The translations under genes were made by a program, and so were the position numbers. From Anagrus nilaparvatae (taxonomy: Eukaryota > Arthropoda > Insecta > Hymenoptera > Mymaridae): a stretch of DNA of 64,000 bases. This document shows positions 35,150-46,690 of this stretch, in pieces. The stretch lies in contig JAKSXM010000007.1 in the NCBI GenBank assembly GCA_022575985.1, positions 64,262,501-64,326,500 of the forward strand, read 5' to 3'. The notes below the pieces were generated by a model that made no database searches, was not told the origin of the DNA, and worked only from the letters and a program-made list of their open reading frames with translations. How positions within the stretch are numbered: the stretch's first letter is position 1; each line of letters opens with the position of its first letter.

Positions 35150-36150
35150 CATAAGGCATGTGTGTGCATGGTGGATTTGAAATTTTTGGTCCTTTTTCCG
35201 GAAAATGGTCACGTTTTTCACTATAGCCCAATTTAGGTCATTTTTAGGAATTTTTTTAATATTTTGAGTACCCGGAAAACAATAAAGTTATCCTAATCAC
35301 TCGGCATTATGTTTTTTGGTGCGCAGATTAAGAAATCTTTTTCTAACACAGTTTAAGTCTAAACTTCGGGTACATTATCTGAATCTGAAAAGTAAATTAT
35401 AAAGCGTTGCTCGATGTTATAGGGAAGGCCCATCCTGAATATCAGTTTTTTGATAAAAATGCTACCTTTGTCCGTGACAGCGTTGATTTTATGAAAGAAT
35501 CCTAAATTTTTACAGGCTCTCAGTCTATAATCACGCAATGAGTTTTCTACTTCACACTAATCGTTAAAAGAGCTGCAGAGTTTGCTGCATTTCCTCCATT
35601 AGCGTTTCTATGCAATTAGTTTAAGTCAGAATAAATCCTTTTTTATTTTCAATATTTTTATGTTTACTTTTTTATTTATAAACTGTAAACAAGCTTTTAT
35701 ATATATATATATATTTATTCTATTTATTCTATATTTAAAATTTGCAGATGTTACATTAAAAAAAAAAATAATAATGAAAATTACTTAAAGTAAAAAAAAC
35801 GATATTAACAGTTATTTTCTATAACAAAATATAATGATGTAGCACTTAAATATAAAAATATAAATTAAAAAGAAAATAAATATTTTTAATAATAATAATA
35901 TTTATAATAATAATATAATGATGATGAAAAAATATTTTAAAGTTTTCGTAATTTAAATAAATATGGGCGATTCTTTTTTAAATCGAAAACTCGTCTTTGC
36001 TCAAAAATAGTTTCTTTAGAAGGTTGCGGATAATCTTAAATGAACAAGACAGTATTTAGTTTTTCATTATGAGTTGTTATACTTGAATATTCTTTAATTT
36101 AGTTGCGTTTGACAGCCGTCTAAAGATGACGAAAAATCAGAAAATTTTAA
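35150..36150. other. AT-rich stretch, no gene seen
   Basis: Includes (AT)n near 35700 and AATAAT-type tracts near 35889-35945. No exon was supported. Confidence 0.4.
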
Positions 36151-36154
36151 AATT

Positions 36155-36300
36155 TATTTATTACTTATTTTATTTCAAAAGTTTTTACTTATCAAAAAAT
36201 TCTTTACATTTTCTTTACATTTCAAATCATTTACAATTCTTTGAATAAGAAAAAAAAATTCCACTAGCTACAAGTAGGATTTTGCTAACAAGAAGCAGAC
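36155..36300. repeat. Repeat copy shared with 49946-50150
   Basis: TTTCTTTACATTTCAAATCA, TTTGAATAAGAAAAAA and ATTCCACTAGCTA..AGTAGGATT parallel TTTCTTTACGTTTCAAATAA, TTTGAGCAAGAAAAAA and ATTCTGCTAGCCAGGAGTGG at 50058-50130. Only this central part is shared. Confidence 0.5.
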
Positions 36301-37511
36301 CAGATTTTAAGACAGAATTTTTTTTTTACTCTGAATCTACTTTCATTTAAAGCCAATTTCGAAAACATATGGTGGGCTACTTTTATCTCGTTTATTTGAG
36401 ACCATCCACACCTTATCCACATCTTTCTACTGACACTGCATTTATTTTTGGACAAAGTCACTCGATCAATTTCAAAAAGAATCATCCATATATATATATA
36501 TTTATTATATATTTGTAATAATGTTTTCTGTTATAATAAATAAAATATAATTATAGAAAGCGACTCTTTTAAAAACTGAAGATCCATAAATTAATTACAA
36601 AACTAAAATTTTATCATTTCAAAAATCTTAAAAAATAAAAGGTTTTTATTTATGAAATTTTCGCATCAATAAATTATGTATAATTTAAAAGTTATGTAAT
36701 CGAAGTGGATTATCTGAGTTTACTAAAAGTATATAAATTTTCACTTTACTAATTACAGCAAAATAGTAACTAAAACTTCTAATCATAGAAAATAGTTTCA
36801 TTGTACTACAAAAGGATTAGTTTTTCTTATATTGTTTTTGATTCTACTGTATTATAGAAATCAAAAGTTAACAAATTTCAGTAAAGCTACAGAAATAATC
36901 TGGTCTTTCTTAAATAGCCTTAACTTTCTGAATGACTAAATTATTCTAAAATAATAATTGACTTAAAAAAAGTATTTAATTATTTCATATATAAATTTTA
37001 GAGCGTAACATATATATTTTAACATATATACTTTATTTTATACTATAAATTGCAGATTATAATATGTGCACGAATATAAATTGACTATTTAAGTTTATTA
37101 GTTTTTAGGAACTCTAATACTTTAATTCAAATTATAATATATCAGTTGGGGAAAATTTTCATATATATATATATATATATAGGATAGTTTTAAATAAATT
37201 GTTAAAAACATTAAATCTCTCCACGCTTTTTTTGTAAAAAATGGCAGTAATCCAAAAAAAAAAAGTGTATACTGTAGATGAAGGAAAAAAAAAGACAGAA
37301 AATGTATAACGAGCTTCAAGAAAAATAATAATGTACACGGAAATGTGCATCATAGATATAGAAAAAGATATATATATATATATATATACAAAATTTAAAA
37401 ATTATCATTTTTCATATTAAAAAAAAATTTTTGTTAATTTATTTATAATTTTTTTTTCGGTGGTGGGGTATCAAAAATTGATTTATTAAAGTTGAATATT
37501 GATGAGATATA
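36301..37511. other. AT-rich stretch with (AT)n tracts
   Basis: (AT)n tracts lie near 37158-37182 and 37369-37388. Open frames at 36285-36485 and 37122-37353 lack any family signature. Confidence 0.4.
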
Positions 37512-37513
37512 TA

Positions 37514-39029
37514 CACTGAGAAAAAAATTTTCTTGGCTTAAGAAAATCATATGCATTGAATTTTAATTTTTTGAATCTAGAGTATATAATTTTAAAACAA
37601 GAAAACCATTGTTAATTGAAAGAAATATTTTTTTCGTTTAAGTAAATATATTCATTGAATTTTGATTTCATTCAAACAAACATATGTTTCTTGGAAGAAA
37701 CGAATATTTTTTTGCCGCTAGAAACTGGATAGATTATTACAAAAACTTTCAGTGTTTTGAATCAAAAAAATATATTCAAAAAAATATTTTCTAAATTCAA
37801 GGAAGCGTTTTTTTGGATCATGAAATTTAATTTTTGATCCAAAGCAAATAGTTTTCAAAAAAATATTATCTCATGCCAAAATTATAAAACTTTATTTTAA
37901 AAAACTGCTTTATTTCGTTCAAATAATTATATTTTATTCGTTCAAAAAAATGTACTTTTTTTTCAAGAAACAATTTTTTTAATAAAATATATTTTTTTTG
38001 CTGAATTAACTATAATCTCCATTCATTTATATAAAAATTATTCTGCAAAAAGTAATTTGTAGATATCTTTATAAGCGAAACTTAATTCAATGCAAAAAAA
38101 TTGATCAGCTAATGAAAAAATAGAAGTTTTTGCGAAAAAGATTAATATTTTAGATAATTAGAGCAAACAACATTTTTCAAGTTTTTGAAAAAATATTTTT
38201 TTCCTTCCTAAACTCAGCTTGAAAAAAAAATAATTATTTTTATGACATTAAGAATTCACTCATATGTTTATTACCACCTGCTAATTCCATCTGGCTTTGA
38301 ATAAAAATTTTTTTTTTATTTCTTTTTAAAAACTTGATGCATTATTTTATGTTTTTGAATCTGCTTTATCGATAATTTTTTCGTTACATAGTCTTTGAAA
38401 ATTAACTTCTATATTTAGTAAGATGCTGCCGTGGTCCATTGGATTGGTTACGATGCGTATAGTTCTGCACAGTCAAAGCAATTTGGGTTCGATTCCGGGT
38501 ATGACAAAATTTAAAATTTAATTTGATAAAAAAAAAAAAAAAATAATAAAAAAATAAAAAAATGAAATAATTAAAAAAAAAAAAATAAGTAAATGAAAAA
38601 ATAATTAAAAAAAATATATATAAATCAATAATAATAATTTATAAAAATAAGATTAATAATAAAAAAATTAAAAAATTATAAAAAAAAAAAAAAACGAGGA
38701 AAAAAAAATTTTTTGCATTTTGCAAAAAAAAAAAATTTTTTTACTGACAATTTCGATCGAAAAAATTATTTCATAGATTCAAAAATTTATTTATTTCACA
38801 TAACTAATTATTTGATTATACCAAAAACTCATGATGTTGTCTGTTTATTGTTTCTAAGAAATATTTCTTTCTCCCAAAACATTATTTTTTTAAATTGAGA
38901 AAATATGTTTTTAACTCAATGCGTAAGATTTCATTGAGTCAAAAAGACGTATCTTAGGCACTATTGAAAAGAATAATTTTCTTGAAACAAAGCAAATTTT
39001 TTTGAATGTAGTAATTTTTTTTCTCAGTG
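37514..39029. mobile_element. 1.5-kb element, TIR CACTGAGAAAAAAATT, TA target site
   Basis: CACTGAGAAAAAAATTTTCT at the left and AATTTTTTTTCTCAGTG at the right are inverted and flanked by TA (37512-37513 and 39030-39031). Internal sequence repeats 'TTCTTG..AAA' words in both directions. No transposase frame is present. A tRNA-like sequence with an A-rich tail lies inside at 38425-38720. Confidence 0.75.
38425..38720 (+). mobile_element. tRNA-like sequence with A-rich tail (SINE-like insertion)
   Basis: TGGTCCATTGGATTGGTTA resembles a Pol III A box and D-loop, and GGGTTCGATTCCGGG about 50 bases later contains a textbook B box. The acceptor stem does not pair and the T stem has mismatches, so it is not a working tRNA. 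About 180 bases of A-rich sequence follow from 38528. This fits a tRNA-derived SINE or retroposed tRNA remnant. It sits inside the CACTGAG element. Confidence 0.55.
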
Positions 39030-39506
39030 TATATATATATAGAAATAGTGTAATTAATTATGTTAAATTAATATTATAAATTATGCGTTTATTACATGGT
39101 GCGAAAATTTTCATGAATATTCCAACAATCATTTCTTCTCTATTTTATATATAACATGAATATATAAATCAGATTTTAATCTCTCTCCTATATATATATA
39201 TATATGCTAATCTAACAAATTGCTTCATCCATATCAAATTTATTATAAAATTATATATATAGTATACAATTGATGTCATAAAAAATATGAATATTGTCTA
39301 AAAATATATACATATATACAAGAAGGGATTTACTAAACTTGAAAATTCGGTAGCATAAATATGTCGTAATATTATATATATATATATATGAATAGAATAT
39401 TTTAAAGCTCTACATAATACTAGTATGATATATTGTTAAAAAAAAATAAAATTCTAGTATATATATTTTAAAATTTAGTATATAAATAATATTTTTATTT
39501 TTACAG
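39030..39506. other. AT-rich intron-like sequence before the receptor exon
   Basis: (TA)n tracts near 39193, 39374 and elsewhere. It ends in a pyrimidine-rich acceptor TTTTATTTTTACAG at 39493-39506. Confidence 0.5.
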
Positions 39507-39558
39507 GATGACAAATATAGTAATATTTAGATGGATAACTCATTAACAAGTTTAGAAA
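39507..39558 (+). promoter_or_regulatory. 5' leader of the tachykinin receptor with two upstream ATGs
   Basis: The leader follows the acceptor AG at 39505-39506. An ATG at 39508 opens 12 codons in frame with the receptor but stops at TAA before it. A second ATG at 39531 opens a 14-codon frame that ends at 39575, overlapping the receptor start out of frame. Both could lower initiation at 39559. The exon start is inferred from the acceptor consensus. Confidence 0.45.
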
Positions 39559-40007
39559 ATGGAAGATTCGTATAAATTATGGAACATGACGTCATTATCA
39601 TCGACATTATCTAATAATTACGATGATAATAATATATCAAAGTATTATAATAATAACGATACAATAATATATTATGACGAATCAGATAAGTTTATATTAC
39701 CAGTATGGAGACAGATATTATGGTGTTTATTATTTGGTATTATTGTTATTGTTGCGACGTTTAGTAATTTAATGGTTATATGGATAGTATTAGCAAATAA
39801 ACGTATGCGTACGATAACTAATTATTTTTTGGTTAATTTGAGTATTGCTGATGCTATGGTATCAACTTTAAATGTAACTTTTAGTTTTACGTACATGTTA
39901 TATAGTCATTGGCCATTTGGTAATTTGTATTGTAAAATAAGTCAGTTTGTGTCAGTTATTACTATATCAGCAAGTGTTTTTACACTTATGGCTATTTCTA
40001 TTGAAAG
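39559..40007 (+). CDS. TkR99D: Tachykinin receptor, first coding exon (3' partial)
   Basis: A class A GPCR of the plasma membrane that binds insect tachykinin-related peptides and signals through G proteins. The exon gives 149 codons plus two bases. It has an Asn-rich extracellular N-terminus with three N-glycosylation sequons (N9, N25, N33), TM1 around residues 53-78 with N70, TM2 with NLSIAD (D98), the ECL1 signature WPFG (118-121), C125 for the conserved disulfide, and TM3 ending ISIER. The donor GTATGT at 40008 splits the Arg codon of the E/DRY motif. The string NYFLVNLSIADAMVSTLNVT and the SQF...ASVFTLMAISI stretch fit the fly TkR99D type better than TkR86C. ATG 39559 is chosen because in-frame stops lie upstream. 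The remaining transmembrane helices were not found up to 64000. Confidence 0.9.
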
Positions 40008-43000
40008 GTATGTATATTTAATTATTTATTTTTACGTTATTTTTTATTATTAGTCTGAGTGAAGTATAAATTGATTGAGATATATTTTTGTGATATAATG
40101 TCATCAATTGGCGTTTGATTTCCCGGTAATTATTTATTTTGTTTTTTTTTTTAAATGACTTTTTTGAGTTATAGAAATTTCAACAGAACAAGTTCTATAT
40201 TTATTTTCATGAAGTCAAAAAAAAATATTATTCAGCACTTGGTAAATTGGCCTCTGGGGAAGTAAATATTTAACTCGAAACGTGAATTGTCTCTGATTGT
40301 AAGAGACGAATTGGAAAACTTAGAGCTAAAGAAAATTTCTTAAGCAAAATTTGACCCCCATAGGGATCAAAATAAACTCTCCTTATAGGTACAAAATGTA
40401 CTCCACCCAACCTAAGTGATCTCTAAAGAAGAAGTGAGCTCCTCCGGACGAAATTGAATTCTTGATGCAAGCGATAATTATGTTCAGATAATTTAATTTA
40501 ATTAATATTTTCTCTCCGACTATATTCATTATTTATAATGAGTTACTAATATTAAGTACTTCTTGACTTCTATTTTATGCTCTATTTAACAAGCGATTTA
40601 AGAATTCAGAACTTTTTTTTCTTTACTCTACACACTTATTACATTATTACTCAAACAAGTAGTTTTTAATTAAAACGTGTCTAAAAAGAACTAACACCTC
40701 ATGTAAAAGAAACAAAGGAATGATTCATGTTATATTCATAGAATTTTCATAACTTTTTGAATAAAAACAAAACTAGAAAAGAAAAATATACATAAATCCC
40801 TATATATGGGTCAATCCTGATTATTTTATCTGAAATTAAGAAAAAAAATTTTTTTTTCCTTATGAGTACTTTCTTCTTTGAATGACTAATTTTTAATATG
40901 ACTTTGATGTCACTTTGTCTTCGGAATATTTAAGCATTAGTATGGATTTTTAATTTTCTTTAAGAACTTTTTGAAAAATCAATATCTCATTAATTATGCA
41001 TATTTTTTAACACCAATACGTAAGGGAAAAAGGCTTACTTTTAATACTACTAAATAGGCTTAAATATTGTAATTGTGAGCAAACGCTTGTAGGCTTGCAA
41101 AATCAAATCATACTAAAAGTTTAATTTTACGTTTTTTCTTAAGAAATTAGGGCATAAAATAAATTATAAAGAAATTTTTACCTTAACCAAAGAAGTTCAC
41201 TGCGTAAAATTACAATTTTATCAATGTCTGGAATTCACAAAGTAAAGGTGTTAATTTAAACTTTTTTTTCTGATTTTTTCTGCAGCTACAACACTTAATT
41301 TGAGCTTTAAAAGTTTCAAGCTTTATAAGAAAATCAAAAAAATAATGTGAAAAAAAGCGGTTGTCTACTTTTAAGGATGAATGTTATTGACCCGAGCTTT
41401 AAATGGCTTTTTCAAGATCTCGACTTCGATCCTGTCAATGTCAAATTTGATTTTTATCATTTTAAGGGTTTGTTTTAGTTCGTGCAACTAGCAACATAAA
41501 TGGCTCGCATTTGTATATTCTAGACATGGTGTCTACCTCCGTCTTATCTTGCCTTTGTTCTAGTATATCGAGATATCACCCGGGGTGTGTACGTCAAGTA
41601 GGATTTTTGCATCTTTAGTCATTCGTAATCTATGTCCATTGTTTATCTTGAGTGAATTCTATGTAATGCTATTTTTTATTTTCCCACAGACAGTTTATAG
41701 GGATACTCGCGTCCCTTTTAATTTAGTCTTTTATAAAGTATGGCTCTACAAACACAATGACAAATAAATCATTTTTTTTTAGTCTTAAATTGAGACCCTA
41801 ACTTGAAGTGTTCATTCAAGGGACGAGTACGAAATTTTCGAGACCTATAAAACCTACTTCCATAAAAAATTGGTCATAGTAAAAAAAATTAGCATTTGGT
41901 TCATTGACTCTAATGATAAGAAAATTATTTTAAAAAGATTGTAGCTTATGGAGCTTGAAAGTTGGCACTTACTCGAAAAATATCTACCAATCGTAAATTG
42001 ATAAAAAGTAACAGAAACCAGGCTAAGGCGATATATTGAAGGTAGCCTGAAAATTTCTATACCCATGAATGGTATTTGGTATGTTTAATTCAAGGTTTAA
42101 TCATCATAATAAATTAATTCATAACTATTTGTCGTAATTTGGCATTCTTTCCTAACTCCTTAACAAGGGGTTGTTAGTGAGATACTATAGAGTCTCTGGA
42201 GAGATTTACTCCGTATAATATGTCATTGTATCATAACTTTCTAAACCAAACAATCTCTACCATGATTATTACAGGAAGCTTTCAGAAATAATATTACTTA
42301 TATTTGAGGACATTAAAATTACAAATTTTTGAAAAAGTTTTGCTGAATTTATGTAAGGGGAGGGATAATTAATATTTGCGAATTAAATAATTTTTTAAAA
42401 TGAAAAACAAAATAAATAAAAATTTTAACTTAAAAAAACATCCCTAAGATAACGTGACTTAGCATTAAAATTCTAACAAAATGACAAATCCCTCACTTAA
42501 AACTTTTCGAGTGAAAAAAAAAATTTGCATAAATAAAATTACCTAGATTAGCCCATATATAAATATAATATATATATTTTTGGATTATCAGAATAAAAAT
42601 ATGATGTTACTTATATTCAGGGTTATATATAAAGAAAAACTTAAAATGAATAATATTATTTATATTATTTCGTAATGATTTAATTTTTAGAAGATTTTTC
42701 TGAAATTCTTAGTAAAAACAAATAAAATCAGCTTAAATATGATATATTATAAGCAATATATTATATATATATATATAAATTTATTATTATCTGACATGAA
42801 ATAACAATAATATACTTTTTCTCATCATATGACAAATTTATATTATTCAAAAAAAAATTTTTATCAAAAAAAGTGGTTGAATTTTGATACACATAAATAT
42901 GAGGAAAATCTTGAATTTTCAAATTTTTGTTTGTTGGTATTATATCTATATATAACAACGGAGATAGAGAAATGTCAATACAATACCATAGTACTGTCCA

Positions 43001-43158
43001 AACAATTGACATATAACATTCAAGTTATATATATATTGTACAAATAGTTTGGTATTCTATGTGACCTTACCACACACCAAATGTCCATTAAAACTATGTT
43101 TGTATATATGTATTATGCACATATATTTTGCATGTAATCTTATTTTTTTTGTATATAT
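40008..43158. other. Probable first coding intron of the receptor, proximal part
   Basis: It starts with GTATGT. No coding exon was recognised: the open frames at 41585, 41854, 42761 and 42829 carry no GPCR motifs or usable splice context. (AT)n tracts lie near 42766-42780. Confidence 0.5.
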
Positions 43159-43358
43159 ATATCTTATCGTCAAAGTCCATTTATTCTGGCATAGGCTAAT
43201 CTAATCTACCCTCAATACTACCAATGTTTTTTATTTTTGCCCGTTTTTTATTTTATATCGTTATTAATTTTAAATTTTTGTTAAAAACTAACTTTAACGG
43301 TTTGAGTTAAAGTTAACTTTAACCAGTTATCGGGAGAATAGACTTTAACGGTAACATA
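43159..43358. mobile_element. Short diverged copy of the 841-bp MITE family
   Basis: The left ATCTTATCGTCAAAGTCC and the right GGAGAATAGACTTTAACGGT, followed by AACATA, correspond to the family ends. GAGTTAAAGTTAACTTTAAC near the right end is shared. About 640 bp of the interior is missing. Confidence 0.6.
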
Positions 43359-43647
43359 TATATTTATAGGTGAGTAGTAAATTACATTCAGTAGCACGTG
43401 TAATATTTATATATGTACATATATATATGCATAAAGTAAAGACATTATATATTAAGATGCTTTTTATGCAAAAACAAATTATATGTGCATCGATATATGC
43501 ATGTTTCTCGTGAAAAACCGCAACCTATATATATATATATTTACCCACATTACGTTTTATCTTATACATAGTATCACATTATAAAATGCACGCTCTTAAG
43601 AGAAAATTCTTCAAGTTGAAATTCCTATACTTTTAAATATACAAGTA

Positions 43648-44000
43648 CACTGTAAAAAGTAACTTCCTTACATTAACAAAATAATTAGAACATTTTCGAA
43701 AAATTAGTAAATTACCATATTTTATGTACATGTACATATTATTTGTATTTGATGCAAATTAACTTTATCTTATCTTATCTTATCTAAATTTACGAAAAAT
43801 AGTTGTGCACTGTAAAAAGTAACTTCCTTAGATTAAAAAAAAAAATAGAATGTTTTCGAAAAATTAGTAAATTTTCAAAAAATTTTGTAAATATTCGATA
43901 AAAATCGTATAATTACTAAATTTAGTATAATATCGAAAAATTCGAGAATTATCGATTATTTTTTGTGAATTTACGAAAAAAGTTGTAAGTTCACAATTAT
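43648..44000. mobile_element. Two broken copies of the CACTGTAAAAAG MITE in tandem
   Basis: CACTGTAAAAAGTAACTTCC begins at 43648 and again at 43808. The first copy loses similarity after about 75 bp and runs through a (TATCT)n tract at 43764-43785. The second is similar for about 190 bp and ends mid-element without a right terminus. Confidence 0.7.
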
Positions 44001-44300
44001 TTTAGTTATCACATATTTCTAAAATAAGAAATACAGCAGTCAAAAATTAGGTAGTACATTTTATAATTATAAATATTTAATTATTATATTAGTAACATTT
44101 TTATATTAATAAAATTTAGATTTATTAAAAATAATTAACAATAGTTGAAAATAATAGATTAATTAAACTGTTACACATTCTAAATGCTACTGTTTATGAA
44201 CTATATATATATATATGTATATGAGAGAGAAAGAATATTTACAAATAAAATTCATAAATAAATGACATACAAATAAAGACTGCTTGAATAAAATATTATT

Positions 44301-46690
44301 TTAAATGATTTGGTTAAGATGTATTTCATAGGGAGGAGAGAAATTTTTTAGATCGGTTTTTACATTTAATTCATGCTTTTGATGTTTTTTAATGTAGAAC
44401 AATTCAACAAGCTCTCTTTTTTTTAAATTGCTTTCTTGGTGTAAAATTTCAAACTCCTCGAAGTCAAAATCATGTTCATAGCCTTGATTACTGGTTTCTT
44501 TCTTGTGAAGAGAAATCACATTGTAGTTTTTCTCACTTCTACTATAATTTTTTTAATGTTCTTCAAAAATTCTTGTACTGGCTAATCTACCTATTTGGCC
44601 AATATATTTACTGTCACAATCTTTACAATTAATTAAATAAACTATATTTTTATTTTGTTCTTTTTTAATTTTATCTTTACCTATTAATGAATTTATTAAG
44701 TTTGAACGGTATGTGAAAAATAATGTTTAAATCATATTGTTTAATGAAATTTATTATATGATTTTTGATATTTTCATTTACATATGGAAGTTTGAAAAGG
44801 TTTCTACTATTAAAATTTGTATCAGAATCTGTATTTTGTGAACTATTGAGAGAATTTAAATGAATAAGTATTTAAATGAATAACTCTTTTTGATGTGCTT
44901 AGACATTAAAGATTGAGGATAATTATTCAACAGTAAAATTTCATTAATGTATTTGAGGTTGTTCGGTTGAAATTCTTTATCAGCCAATTTAATAGATTTG
45001 TCAGTAAGATTTTTGATGATTGCTATTTTGTGTTGCATAGGATGATTAGATAAATAATTCAAAACTCTGCCTGAGTAAGTAGGTTTTCTATACCAATTAG
45101 TTAAGATGTTTCCATAATTATCTCTATGTATCATAAGATCTAGAAAGTTCAATTTTTGATCATTTTCCATTTCCATTGTGAATTTAATTCTGGGATGGAG
45201 ACTATTGAAAGTATTTAGGATGGTTTAATCTTATCTTTAGGGACAATAAGAAAGGTATCATCAACATAACGGCCATAGAATATGGAATATTAAAATCAAA
45301 ACTATTTAAAACTGTATTTTCTAAATCATAGAATGATATTTCTCCAAGAATAGGAGAACATAAGGTCGCCCATTGGTAGGCCATATATCTGTTTATAGAA
45401 TTTACTATTAAATTTGAAATAAGTAGTGTTAACTAAGATTTCTAGGCCAGAAATGAACTCATTCAATGGAATGTTTGTATACATTCTTATAGCGTCCACC
45501 TATTTTCAATACTTTTCTTTATCAAATCGAAAGGTATGCTAGGATACATGCATACAAAATCTAAAGAGATCATTACGTAATTATCCGGAATTTTGATATT
45601 TTTAATTTTGTTGATAAAATCATAACTATTTTTAATGCTTTGAGGTTTTTTTATACTATTAGAGAGAATTTCTTGATAAAGTTGGGAGAAAAAATATTTA
45701 AATGAGTCCATGCATGAAATAATAAGTCTGAAAGGTAAGTTATCGTCTAGAATTATATCATCAGTAATTTTATGAGCTTTAAGAAGCTAGACCATATGCT
45801 CTAGCTAAAATACACTCTGATACTACTGAATCTTTAGCTTCAGAATTATTAAGATAACCTTTATTCTTCCATTTTTTTAGCAAGTTCGAAAATAATTTAC
45901 GAAGCATATCAGATGGGTCTTCAGAAATTTGTGAATAAGTATTTTTATCGGATAGAGCTTTTTAAATACATAAATTATATTGTTTATTTATAAGTAACAC
46001 AGTACAATTTCCTTTGTCAGATTTTGAGAAAAAAATATCAGGGTTCTCTTTAAGAAATTTTTTTAATTCATTAACAGATTCTTTGATTAATGAATCATAT
46101 TTTGATGATTTTGGATTTTTATCAAGATAATTTTTTGTAGAATTTAAAATGAAATTTTTAACTTTCTGTTGTTGATCTTATGGAACATTACGAATATAAC
46201 ATTCAACATCTTTTATGATTTCTAATACGTGATGTTTTTTTTGGACAATATGAGAACTACTGAAATTTTCACCTAATCTAACTAAATCATATACTTTTTT
46301 TGGAATTGTAGTATTAGTGAGATTTTTTAACCAAGGATCAGATTTAGGATCACAGTTGTGTTGATTCAGACTAATATCTTTGTTGTCAGAACATTGACTT
46401 TTTAGATTTTCAAATTTTTTGGTAAGGGTCTTAAGATTTGCAACGTTTATAGTCTAGATTTTGATGATAGACAACCAATTTATTTAAAATATTAACAGGC
46501 AGCATTTCTTTTAACTGAACTATGATTTGGATGTTTTGTTTATGTAAATACTTAAAATGATGATGTAAGTCTTTAATTTCAAGTTTAAGTAAAGTATTTT
46601 TTAATCCATTATAAATATTATTGTGTTTTTTGTTAGCTGATCTACTGTAAAAATGCATGTGTTTTAGTTTATTGCAAACATTAATAAATT
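44301..46690 (-). pseudogene. Penelope-like retroelement, RT + GIY-YIG, frameshifted
   Basis: Read on the minus strand from about 46.66 kb. An N-terminal helical region comes first, then the RT motif KSDKGNCTVLL (near 46010-46030), ARAYGL with a frameshift before KAHKIT, NSYDFINKIKN, MISLDFVCMYPSIP, GLPMG with a frameshift into TLCSPILGEI, and FYGRYVDD (YVDD codons at 45257-45268). LNFLDLMIHRDNYG and WYRKPTYSGRVLNYLSNHP follow. The tail holds a GIY-YIG endonuclease (IVYLINCKDCDSKYIGQIGR, an EFEILHQESNLKKRELVEL-type block) ending in TAA at 44301. Several frameshifts and stops rule out a functional enzyme. This order of RT then GIY-YIG defines Penelope-like elements. Its 5' side abuts the foldback at 46691. 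Confidence 0.88.

Noticed and set aside
36285..36485. 66-residue minus-strand frame with Trp and Cys
   Set aside because: The less biased composition looked promising, but it starts in a repeat and has no motif or splice partner.
38425..38500. A functional tRNA gene
   Set aside because: The acceptor stem does not pair and the T stem has mismatches. Called SINE-like instead.
41585..41767. Possible second exon of the tachykinin receptor
   Set aside because: The sequence lacks TM4 or loop motifs expected after the E/DRY split, and the frame and splice phase do not fit.
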